From the NCBI RefSeq assembly GCF_025118155.1, contig NW_026251394.1, positions 558,001 through 622,000 on the forward strand: a DNA stretch of 64,000 bases, given 5' to 3'. Below, piece by piece: positions 23,344 to 34,894 of this stretch (the first letter of the stretch is position 1; every line of letters begins with the position of its first letter). The DNA is from Cokeromyces recurvatus. Its lineage: Eukaryota; Mucoromycota; Mucoromycetes; Mucorales; Mucoraceae. The position numbers and the translations under genes are program-made. The notes below the pieces were generated by a model that did no database searches, was not told the DNA's origin, and saw only the letters and a program-made list of their open reading frames with translations.

Positions 23344-26300
23344 ATGGTTGATAAAAAAAATTTATCTAGTCACTTTTTAGGTATAACGATAGTCAACAAA
23401 ACTAATTAGACTTTTCCTCTCCGTCTTTATTTTATTTTAATTTTTCTAAACTTAACTTGTTTGTTTAAATAGGTGGCAATTCTCTTGAGACTGCTTCTCC
23501 AGGCCCAGTAAAAGATTTTGTTGAAGCACATGAAGGTCATACTGTGATTTCAAAGGTTTTGATCGCTAATAACGGTATGGCTGCTATGAAGGAAATTCGT
23601 TCAGTAAGAAAATGGGCTTATGAAACCTTTGGGAATGAAAGAGCAATTGAATTCACCGTCATGGCAACACCCGAAGATTTAAAAGCGAATGCAGAATATA
23701 TTCGTATGGCTGATAACTATGTTGAAGTCCCCGGTGGAACAAACAACAATAATTATGCTAATGTTGAATTAATTGTTGATGTTGCTGAAAGAACTGGTGT
23801 TCATGCCGTTTGGGCTGGTTGGTAAGTCCTTTGAAGAATATAGGAAAGAAAAAAAAATTCTAAAATATTATATATATATATATAAATGAATAGGGGCCAT
23901 GCTTCTGAAAATCCACGATTACCTGAAATGCTTGCCAAATCAAAGAATAAATGTGTATTTATTGGCCCTCCTGCTTCAGCAATGAGATCATTAGGTGACA
24001 AAATTTCATCCACAATTGTAGCACAGAGTGCTCAAGTACCTACTATGGGGTGGAGCGGTGATGGTATTACAGAAACAGAGATGGATGCATCCGGTCACGT
24101 AATTGTCCCCGATCATATCTACCAGAAAGCTTGTGTTAAAACAGCAGAGGAAGGGCTTAAAGCTGCTGAAAAGATCGGTTTCCCTGTGATGATTAAAGCA
24201 TCTGAAGGTGGTGGTGGTAAAGGTATTCGTATGGTTAAAGACAATAGCAATTTCACCCAATTATTCTCTCAAGTACAAGGTGAAATCCCGGGTTCTCCTG
24301 TCTTTATCATGAAGTTGGCTGGTAATGCTCGTCATTTAGAGGTTCAACTCTTAGCAGATCAGTATGGTAATGCCATCAGTTTATTTGGTCGTGATTGTTC
24401 AGTTCAACGTCGTCATCAAAAGATCATTGAGGAAGCTCCAGTTACGATTGCTAAACAAGATGTATTTGAACAAATGGAAAAGGCTGCAGTTAGATTAGGT
24501 AAATTAGTAGGTTATGTCTCGGCTGGTACTGTTGAATACCTTTATAGTCATCAGGATGATAAGTTTTATTTCTTGGAACTTAATCCTAGACTTCAAGTTG
24601 AGCATCCTACGACAGAAATGGTTTCAGGTGTAAACTTACCTGCTGCTCAACTTCAAATTGCAATGGGTATCCCCCTTTCTCGTATCCGTGATATTCGTGT
24701 TCTTTATGGTGTTCAAGCTAATGGTACCTCAGAAATTGATTTTAACTTTGAAGATCCTAATTCTCTTACCAGTCATCGTCGTCCTACTCCTAAGGGTCAT
24801 GTTATTGCCGTTCGTATCACGGCTGAAAACCCTGATGCTGGCTTTAAACCCTCTTCTGGTATCATGCATGAACTTAACTTTAGATCAAGTACCAATGTCT
24901 GGGGTTATTTCTCTGTTGTCTCCGCTGGTGGTTTACATGAATATGCTGATTCTCAATTTGGTCATATCTTTGCTTATGGTGAAAACCGTCAACAAGCTCG
25001 CAAAAATATGGTTATCGCTCTTAAAGAACTTTCAATTCGTGGTGATTTCAGAACAACTGTTGAATACATCATTCGTTTGCTCGAAACACCTGACTTTGAA
25101 CAAAACACGATTAACACAGGTTGGTTGGATATGTTGATCTCCAAAAAACTAACCGCAGAACGCCCTGATACGATGTTGGCCATTTTCTGTGGTGCCGCCA
25201 CCAAGGCTCATAAGGCCTCATCAACTTGTTTCCAACAATACAAACAATCTCTTGAGAAAGGTCAGGTCCCTAACAAGGGTGCTCTCAAAACTGTCTTTTC
25301 TGTCGAATTCATTTATGAAGAAGTTCGTTATAATTTTACCGTTGCTCGTTCCGCACCTAATATTTATACACTCTACTTGAATGGATCCAAGACTCAAGTA
25401 GGTGTTCGTGATTTGTCAGATGGTGGTCTTTTAATTTCAATTGATGGTAGATCGCATACTACTTATTCCCGTGAAGAAGTGCAAGCTACTCGCCTCATGA
25501 TTGATGGTAAAACTTGTCTTCTCGAAAAGGAGAGTGATCCTACTCAACTAAGAAGTCCTTCCCCTGGTAAGCTTGTTAACTTGCTTGTTGAAAATGGCGA
25601 TCATATAAAGGCGGGTGACGCTTATGCCGAGATTGAGGTAAAGTACTATTTTTCTCATATATTGATACAAAAAAAAAAAAAAGAATATATTGGACAAAGA
25701 AAAAAAAAACTAGTATTTTATTTAATTTATATATACATATTAGGTTATGAAAATGTATATGCCTTTACTTGCAGCTGAGGATGGTCATGTTCAATTCATT
25801 AAGCAAGCTGGTGCTACTCTTGAAGCAGGTGACATTATAGGTATCTTATCACTCGACGATCCTAGTCGTGTTAAACATGCTATTCCTTTCAATGGCGTTG
25901 TTCCCACCTTTGGCGAACCTCATATCACTGGTGATAAACCTATCCAGCGTTTTAATGCTGCCAAATCTACACTTGAATATATTCTTCAAGGTTATGATAA
26001 TCAAGCTCTTGCTCAAACTGTTGTCAAGGATTTAGCTGATATTTTGACTAATCCTAATTTGCCTTATTCTGAATTGAAATCTGTCATGTCTGCTTTATCA
26101 GGTCGCATTCCTGGTCGTTTGGAGACATCCATTCACAAATTAACTGATGAATCTATCGCTGCTAATCTTGATTTCCCTGCTCAAAAATTCGAAAAATTAA
26201 TTGAAGATTTTGCTCGTGATAACTTGGTTCTCCAATCAGAAGTAGCAGCCTTCCGAAATTCAATTACTCCCTTAATCATTGTCTTTGAGCGTTTCAAGAA

Positions 26301-29300
26301 CGGACTTAAAGAACATGCCTATAATGTTTATGCAAAATTGATTGAACAATATTATGATGTTGAAATCCTTTTTAATCAACAGCGTGAGGAAGAAGTTATC
26401 TTGTCTCTCAGGGATCAACATAAAGATGATTTGGACAAAGTGTTGGCTGTAGTCTTGTCTCATTCTAAGGTGAACATTAAGAATAATGTTGTTCTCATGT
26501 TGCTTGACTTGATTAGTTCTTCATCAAGTGGGAATGCTCTTGATAAATTCTTTGCACCTATCTTGAAACGTTTGTCTGAAATCGATAGTCGTGCTACTCA
26601 AAAAGTTGCACTAAAGGCACGTGAGCTTTTGATCACTTGTCAATTACCTTCCTATGAGGAGCGTCAAGCACAAATGTATCAAATCTTGAAGAGTTCCGTC
26701 ACCGAATCTGTCTATGGTGGTGATGTTGAATATCGTACACCTAGCTATGATGCATTTAAGGACCTCATCGATACAAAGTTCAATGTTTTTGATGTCTTGC
26801 CTCATTTCTTTTATCATACTGATCCCTATATTGCTTTAGCTGCCATTGAAGTTTACTGTCGTCGTTCTTATCATGCTTATAAGATTTTAGATGTTGCCTA
26901 TAATCTTGAACATAAACCCTATATTCTTGCGTGGAAATTTTTGCTTCAAACAGCGGCCAGTAGTATTGATTCAAACAAGCGTATCGCTTCTTATTCTGAC
27001 CTTACTTTCTTACTTAATAAGACAGAAAAGGAACCTATTCGTACAGGTGCCATGACTGCTTGTAATTCTCTTGAAGATCTTCAGGCTGAGCTCCCTCGTA
27101 TCTTGACCGCCTTTGAAGAAGAACCTCTTCCTCCTAGTTTACAACGTAACCATGATGAGCCCAAGGAACATCGTATGGAAAACATTCTGAATATTGCTCT
27201 TCGTGCTAATGATGTAATCGACAGTACAGCCTTTAGAATGCAAATGTCAGAAATAATTAGTTCTAATACGGAAGCCTTCCGACGTGCTCATCTTCGTCGT
27301 ATCACAGTTGTCGTATGCCGTGATAATCAATGGCCAGATTATTACACGTTCCGTGAACGTGAAGATTATAAGGAAGATGAGACAATCCGACATATTGAAC
27401 CTGCAATGGCGTATCAACTTGAATTAGCACGTCTTTCGAATTTTGATATTAAGCCCTGTTTCATTGAAAATCGACAAATGCATGTTTATTATGCAGTTGC
27501 TAAAGAAAATCCCTCGGATTGTCGTTTCTTCATTCGCGCCTTGGTTCGTCCTGGTCGTGTCAAGAGTTCGATGCGTACCGCCGATTACTTGATCTCTGAA
27601 AGTGACCGTCTCTTGACCGATATCCTGGATACACTTGAGATTGTGAGTCATGAATACAAGAACTCGGACTGTAATCATTTGTTTATCAATTTTATTCCTA
27701 CTTTCGCAATTGAGGCTAATGATGTGGAGCATGCCCTGAAAGATTTCGTGGATCGTCATGGTAAACGTCTTTGGAAGCTTCGTGTGACAGGAGCAGAGAT
27801 TCGATTCAATATTCAATCCAAGAGACCTGATGCTCCGATTATCCCTATGCGTTTCACAGTAGACAATGTATCTGGATTTATCTTGAAGGTTGAAGTCTAT
27901 CAGGAAATCAAGACAGAGAAGAATGGATGGGTTCTCAAGTCAGTCAATAAGATCCCTGGCGCTATGCATATGCAACCTTTATCTACACCTTATCCTACAA
28001 AGGAATGGCTTCAACCTCGTCGTTACAAGGCTCATTTGATGGGTACCACCTATGTCTATGATTTCCCTGAACTCTTCCGTCAAACCATTTATAACCAATG
28101 GGCACAAGCCATCAAGCGTAACCCTATGCTGAAACAACCTAACGATCATCTTGTTGAAGCAAAGGAATTAGTTCTTGATGAAGATGGTGTCCTTCAAGAA
28201 ATCGATCGTGCCCCCGGCACGAATACAGTTGGCATGGTTGCCTGGATTATGACTCTTCGTACCCCTGAGTATCCTAGTGGACGTCGGGTGATTGCGATTG
28301 CTAATGATATTACCTTCAAGATTGGTTCCTTCGGTGTTGCTGAAGATCAAGTCTTTTACAAAGCTTCTGAACTTGCAAGAGCTCTTGGTATCCCTCGTAT
28401 TTATTTATCTGCCAATTCTGGTGCACGTATTGGTCTTGCTGAAGAACTTATTAGTCAATTCAAGGTAGCATGGAAGGAGGCCTCAAATCCTAGTGCTGGT
28501 TACAAATATCTTTATTTGACACCTTCTGATTACGATTCACTTGTTCAACAAGGAGATACCAAGAGCGTCTTGGTTAAAGAGATTCAAGATGAAGGTGAGA
28601 GACGTCTAAAGATTACCGACATCATTGGCCATACGGATGGTCTTGGTGTTGAGAACTTGAAGGGGTCAGGTCTTATTGCTGGTGCTACCTCACGTGCTTA
28701 TGATGATATCTTTACCATTACTCTCGTAACCTGTCGGTCTGTAGGTATTGGTGCTTATCTTGTTCGTCTTGGTCAACGTACTATTCAAAATGAAGGACAG
28801 CCGATTATCTTAACTGGTGCCCCTGCCTTAAATAAAGTATTAGGCCGTGAGGTTTACACCTCTAATTTACAATTGGGTGGCACTCAAATCATGTACAAAA
28901 ATGGTGTCTCTCATCTCACAGCAGAGGATGACCTTGAAGGTGTCGGAAAGATTGTTCAATGGCTTTCATTTGTTCCTCATGTTCGTAATGCGCCAGTTAC
29001 GATGCGTATGGATGTTGACCCTGTTGATCGTGATATTGAATATACTCCACCCAAGGGACCATCTGATCCTCGCTTCTTTTTGGCTGGTAAGAATGAAAAT
29101 GGTAAATATTTAAGTGGCTTCTTTGATCAAGGTTCCTTTGTTGAAACCTTGAGTGGATGGGCTCGTACAGTTGTTGTTGGTCGTGCACGTTTAGGAGGTA
29201 TACCGATGGGTGTTGTCTCTGTAGAAACGAGAACTGTTGAAAACATTGTTCCCGCCGATCCTGCTAACTCAGATTCTACTGAACAGGTCTTTATGGAAGC

Positions 29301-30267
29301 AGGTGGTGTTTGGTTCCCCAATTCAGCTTACAAGACTGCACAGGCTATCAATGATTTCAATAAGGGTGAGCAATTACCACTGATGATTTTCGCCAACTGG
29401 CGTGGTTTCTCGGGTGGACAGCGTGATATGTATAATGAAGTTTTGAAATATGGTGCGCAGATTGTGGATGCCCTTAGCAATTATAAACAACCCGTCTTTG
29501 TTTATATTATTCCTAATGGTGAGCTTCGTGGTGGCGCATGGGTTGTTGTGGATCCTACTATTAATAAGGATATGATGGAAATGTATGCAGATGTAAATGC
29601 TCGTGGTGGTGTCTTGGAACCTGAAGGTATTGTTGAGATCAAATACCGTAAGCCTGCTTTACTTGCAACCATGGCTCGACTTGATACAACCTATGGATCA
29701 TTAAAGAAGCAATTATCAGAGGAAGGTAAGAGTGAAGAAGAGAAGGCTTCGATCAAGACAAAACTTGAAGCTCGCGAACAAGAGCTTTTGCCAGTATACC
29801 AACAGATCTCTATTCAATTTGCTGATCTACATGATCGTTCAGGTCGTATGATGGCTAAGGGAGTGATTCGAAAGGCCCTTGATTGGCGTCGTGCTCGTCA
29901 TTACTTTTACTGGCGTGTTCGTCGTCGTCTTTGTGAAGAATATACATTCCGTAAGATTGTCACTGCCACTAAAGGCTCAATGGCTCGTGAAGATATGTAT
30001 AACCTCGTTCAAAAATGGTTTATGAATGATAACGAATCAGTTGATTTCCAAGAAGCCGATGAACTTGTTTCTGAATGGTTTGAAAAGCGTACTAGTGTTA
30101 TTGACCAGCGTATTCAAAAATTAAAGACTGACGCTACAAAGACACAAATTGTAACTCTTGGTGTTACAGATCAAGAGGCTGTTGTAGAAGGATTCAGTGA
30201 ATTATTAGAGAAGTTGAGCGAAGATGCTCGATCCGAAATTTTGCGTAAACTTAATTCTAGATTTTAA
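23344..30267 (+). CDS. ACC1: Acetyl-CoA carboxylase (multidomain, cytosolic)
   Basis: Carboxylates acetyl-CoA to malonyl-CoA, the committed step of fatty acid synthesis. Four exons, 23344-23380, 23473-23821, 23894-25637 and 25744-30267, give 2217 aa, full eukaryotic length. Exon 1 encodes only 12 codons before a 92-nt intron. The biotin carboxylase domain starts near residue 36 ([20 protein letters not shown]), with the ATP-grasp EGGGGKG loop near 234-240 and [13 protein letters not shown]. The biotin carrier motif VMKM places biotin on Lys713, and the third intron ends exactly at its Val codon. The central domain and the carboxyltransferase halves follow ([22 protein letters not shown]; later [20 protein letters not shown] and [13 protein letters not shown]). 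No disruption was seen. The RluA-like gene follows 207 bp downstream on the same strand. Confidence 0.98.
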
Positions 30268-30474
30268 AAAAAAAAGGAGGAAGACCATTATTACTTTCCC
30301 TTTTTTTGCTTTAGAATAATAATTATATAATTTTTTATATTAGCATATATAATAATTTTCCCGCATTCTTTTTTTTTTAAAAAAAAAAAAATAAAAAAAA
30401 ATAAAGTGAAAAAGTTCAAATAGAATCAATTTTTTGACCAATGCCCTGATAAAAATAAATTTATTTGTATATAA
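30268..30474. other. Short spacer between ACC1 and the RluA-like gene
   Basis: Only 207 bp separate the ACC1 stop from the next start on the same strand. The stretch holds A and T runs (about 30369-30391) and must serve as both the 3' region of ACC1 and the promoter of the pseudouridine synthase gene. Confidence 0.6.
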
Positions 30475-31311
30475 ATGGAACGATTAAAACAACCTATTGA
30501 CATTGTATACCGTGATGAAGATTGGTTTATAATAAATAAGCCTTATGATTGTAGTATTCAAAATTATTCTAATCGATCTGATCCTTCAGGTACATGAATA
30601 GATGTCTATGATAAAATCAATTAGATTATGTATATATAATTTTTAGTTGAAAGTATTTTAAAGGAACAATTCCCTGAAATTACAAAGTTTCGAAATGTCC
30701 ACCAGCTTGATTACGCTACTTCAGGAATTTTTGTATTAGCATTAAATAAAAAAGCTGCTGCTGTTGCAAGTAAACTTTTTAGTGAACGCAAAGTGAAAAA
30801 AACATATTTGGCAATACTTAATGGTCATTTACGTAATGATAGGTAAATAATGGAAGGAAGGAAAAAAAAATAAAAATAAAAATAAAATAAAATTAAATAA
30901 AATGACTTAACATTAACCTGATCAATTTTCAGTTATTTTATTGAACAACCCATTGCTGAAGATCCTAATCATGACTTTCGTATGAAAATTAGTAGTACAG
31001 GAAAGCCTGCGCAAACATTAATACAAGTCATTCAACGAGGACAATATCAATACAAAGATAAGGAAACAGGTACAGAAAAGACGATTCCAGTAACTAAAGT
31101 GAGCCTTTCTCCGATAACTGGAAGACGCCATCAATTGAGGTTACATACAAAGTTTATTGGGCATCCAATTGTAGGCGATTATAATTATGAAGAAGACTAT
31201 ACAGCCACTTTTCGTATGATGCTACATGCGCATCAAATTATTTTTCCTTTGCCAGAAACAGAAGAATTGAAAGCTACAGCAAATGATCCATTTATAAATC
31301 TTATCAAATAA
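30475..31311 (+). CDS. RluA-family RNA pseudouridine synthase
   Basis: Isomerises uridine to pseudouridine in structured RNA. Three exons, 30475-30589, 30647-30842 and 30933-31311, with introns of 57 and 90 nt, give 229 aa. The catalytic motif is HQLDYATSG with Asp60 (family HRLDxxTSG; the Arg is Gln here). [10 protein letters not shown] is the conserved strand after the catalytic loop, and [24 protein letters not shown] is the RluA C-terminal motif, with MLHAHQI following. The protein lacks an N-terminal S4 domain and is short, most like the RPUSD1-type eukaryotic branch. The substrate RNA cannot be deduced. Convergent with the 12-exon gene. Confidence 0.88.
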
Positions 31312-31756
31312 AAATGAATGAATTCGTTAATACAGAAGATTTAAATTACTCATGCTTTTTACCTTTCTTCTCACAGCAAATCAGCTTTTTTATTTCAAGT
31401 GTATTTATTTATCATATTATGCGTTGAATTCATATGCAAACTACTATAGTTTAGAACTATCTTTTATACATACAAGATTTTGTTTATAAGAGGCTTATTT
31501 GATAAACTGTATATCAATTATCATTTTCTCTTGTCACAGGTTATTTCAATTCAATATTCGAATACTAACCACAGTACGTACCATCCTTCTCTTTATTATA
31601 ATTTCAGTATTTAATTAAGAATGCTGTGATTGAGTGTTCATAGTAGGAGTAGAGTAAACAATAACTAATCTTTTTTTTTTATTTATTCCATTTTATTATA
31701 TTTATTAACAAGAAAGTAAATTAAAAAATACATTAAACAGTAGAGAAGAAAGACAT
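31312..31756. other. Spacer between convergent genes
   Basis: 445 bp of AT-rich sequence forming the 3' regions of the pseudouridine synthase gene and the 12-exon gene. A short T run sits near 31671-31680. No gene seen. Confidence 0.6.
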
Positions 31757-34303
31757 CTAAAAGATATCATGTTCATTGTCATTATAGTCATCCTCATCAT
31801 AAACATCCTCATCATAAATATCTTCGTCAATATTACTATACACAGCCTTCTTCCTATGGGGTGTTAAATATATATTTGGAGAAAGACTTTTGGCTTGAGT
31901 AGGAGCAGGGGTAGTGCCAACACGGGCAAAGAACTCTGATTCTTCATGTTTCAAGGTGGCATTTAATACTATATTTTTCAACATAATAAGACTGTTTTTC
32001 CAAGAGTATAGCCTATCCAATGTTTCTATAAATGACGATATTTGACAACTATACTTTGGTATAATTAAATTGCTTATGTGCTTAGCGATATAGATATCTT
32101 CTAAATGCTTTAAACCAAACATATATCCCATAAAACCTATCATACAAAAATAAGTACATGTATATAAATATATGTAGCAATATAAGCCTCAGTTTTACCA
32201 GTCCAGTCCATTCCGATAATAAATATTTCATTTTCTAATGGCAGCTTTTCTACATGAGTTAAAATAGCTTTGTTTACTCGTAAATTTTTGTTCTGTTGTT
32301 TAAGTGATTGTGTAATGACGGTCTTTTCTTTTTTCCATTCATTAGCAGAAAGTTCAATTTCTTTAGCAGATAAAATAAGATCGATTCTTCTTCCAAAACT
32401 ACGTGATAAGCGAATCGTGTTGCTGAATATTTTAGCTTGCTCTTTGGCAATTATTTTTGTTGCTTCGCATGTGATTTCTCCACTATAAGAAGGAAAGAAA
32501 AAATCGTGTTAAAGTCATGTTAACCTTTGATTCTATTAATTTACTTACTCGAGCATATCTAAATTTGTACCTTCCAATAATTCATCCAATATTTTTGCAA
32601 GCTTTCTATAGCAAGTCGTTTCGCTTTCTTTTTTATTTATTTTTGTAATATCATCTGTGCAGTTTTTAGTGACAATCTCCATAATATCAAGGAGTTTTAG
32701 ATTATTTGTTTGACTCGACTGGATCATGTTTGCTTTTTCTAAAACAATATTTAATCGTAATTGTAACAAGTCAATTTTATCATTGCAATCATCTTTGCTT
32801 CTCTAATGTTAAAATGATATTTTAGTTTTTTTTTTTATTTTCTTATGGCATAGGAACAGTCTAATTACCTGTATTATAGTATTGTATAGCTTCTTCTCTT
32901 CTTCAGACATTCCTGGACACAACTCTATGCTAGTGTTGGAAATTTTCTGCCAAAATACCTCATCTTGAATGTATTTTTGAAAAATAGACTTAACGTTAGC
33001 ATTAACAGTATCAACTATTCGAGATAAGGAAAGCCTAAAACAAGTATATATATATATAAATATATAAAAGAATTAGTATTCTGATATCTAAACTATGAAT
33101 GATAGAACATAGATAGGATTTAGAAATTCCCTTACTTAAGCGCATTGACTTGATGAATATCATTTAAATCTATTTCATTCATGAGTCTTGCAGACATCAT
33201 ATCTAATTTTTCACCTAAGGTAACTGGCTTATAAAAATGGATCATTTGTCGTAAATATGCTGTATCCGAATCGTTAGATGTTTTAGATAACTATAAAAAG
33301 TTCAATAGGTATATTGCAAATGCGTCCTTCAGATGAAAATCTTACAATTTTGATACCACAAGCATAAATATTGTTTCGAAACTGGGCTGGGGATAAAGAG
33401 GAATCTACAAGGAATCGAATGAGTGAAAGAAAAAAAAAACAGTATGTTTGTTGCTTGTATTGACTAAAATAGATGTACCTGGAAGAGGATTCTAATAAAG
33501 ATGTATTATTATTTATAACGTTTAATATATATTTGTATTTCTTTTAATTGCTTGCTATCCAGTTACTTACAAAAAGATCATCAATTTTGTCTCTATTTAG
33601 GAAGAAAAATATAATAGGTGAATTTTTTTATACTAGAATTCATTAGTATATCAACACCTGCCTTAACTGATGAGATTTCTGTACATTACTAGCAGACGAA
33701 GGTGTCTATGAAAGACCAAATTAAAAACCATTCAGCTAGCAAATTGAAATAATAATAAATCTTACGTCTTTCTTAGTTTGTTCTTGCTCGATATTGTCAA
33801 ATACACCTATTTTTTTATTTTATTTTTTTAATTAGTAAGCTAATTATGCGTACATGTACCGAAACTAGCATTCACAATTTACGTTTTTGTCCAACAGTAG
33901 AAATGTTATTATTGTTGCCATAATTTACTATGGACGATGGTCCTTGGTTAATATTATAAACGTTTGTTGGGCTTACGGAAGAAGAATCATTTAACTACAG
34001 GTAAACAATTAAAGCATTGAGACATTGTTTTTACAACACTAGTGCATGGCATTTTTAACATACATCTTTCAACAGCTTTTCAATAAGGGGTTTTATGCAC
34101 TTTGGTGTTGCAGGATTATTTTTTATAACCTTTAAACAATGTTTATACGCTATAACCAATGTTTTCTTTGTAGGAGGATTCCTTAGTGTTGAGAAATGAC
34201 TTTTAAATGTTTTATAATTCCAGTCTTTTAAACTTTTTTCTTTAAAAAATTGCATATAAACATCATCGCCATTATATGTAAATCGATAATCCTCCAAGTT
34301 CAT
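31757..34303 (-). CDS. Lineage-restricted 12-exon protein of unknown function
   Basis: No known function. Twelve exons can be joined, complement(31757..32136, 32199..32482, 32549..32802, 32869..33034, 33136..33290, 33346..33404, 33479..33491, 33571..33592, 33662..33705, 33766..33806, 33883..33994, 34064..34303), giving about 589 aa. The N-terminal block (MNLEDYRFTYNGDDVYMQFF) has a helical region, then a Ser/Asn-rich linker built from micro-exons, then a long helical domain. The C-terminal domain includes SRSFGRRIDLILSAKEIELS, ANEWKKEK, GMDWTGFMGYMFGLKHLED and an acidic tail with repeated Asp-Glu-Asp-Tyr-like units. These blocks resemble a family I recall as common in Mucorales genomes. One intron (33593-33661) must start with GC for the frame to hold. 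Exons 1-3 and 6-12 are well supported by phase; 4 and 5 less so. Confidence 0.65.
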
Positions 34304-34471
34304 TGTTATTTACAATGATGAAATACCTTTTTTCCGTTCGTGATTTACGCGTCTGAGCTTACTAGTGACGTTTGCAAATTATTTTGAAGGGGCGAGCATT
34401 TTTTTTTTCTTTTTCTTTTTCAATTTTTTAAAAATTCTTTTTTCTTTCTTCATTACTGTTTCACCCATCTC

Positions 34472-34668
34472 GAACTGACTTGATGTTGAATGTGAAGACA
34501 ACATGACAATAGGACTACGTATGCTGTTGGGACATTGTGCAGTATACGTCTCTGGTCAGCTTGTTTCCTTGTAGCTTGATCAGTTTCCCAAACTGATGAC
34601 AATAGCGCTCCTTTGGTTTCTTCTTAATATTATTAACCATTGACCGTGGCTCAAGGATCAATATTGTC
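34472..34668. repeat. 197-bp tandem duplication, copy 1
   Basis: Begins GAACTGACTTGATG and ends ATCAATATTGTC. A second copy lies 226 bp further on with three substitutions. The unit sits about 170 bp upstream of the 12-exon gene's ATG. On the minus strand it reads as an open frame containing LILEPRSMVNNIKKKP and DVYCTMSQQHT, origin unknown. Confidence 0.95.
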
Positions 34669-34697
34669 GAGATGGAAGTATTAAAAAAAAAAAAAAA

Positions 34698-34894
34698 GAA
34701 CTGACTTGATGTTGAATGTGAAGACGACATGACAATAGGACTACGTATGCTGTTGGGACATTGCGCAGTATACGTCTCTGGTCAGCTTGTTTCCTTGTAG
34801 CTTGATCAGTTTCCCAAACTGATGACAATAGCGCTCCTTTGGTTTCTTCTTAGTATTATTAACCATTGACCGTGGCTCAAGGATCAATATTGTC
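34698..34894. repeat. 197-bp tandem duplication, copy 2
   Basis: Second direct copy of the unit at 34472-34668. Differences seen: GACAAC to GACGAC, TTGTGC to TTGCGC and TTAATA to TTAGTA. The 29-bp spacer between copies includes a 15-17-nt A run. Confidence 0.95.

Noticed and set aside
27424..27816. Antisense 130-codon frame inside ACC1
   Set aside because: Shadow of the ACC1 coding sequence.
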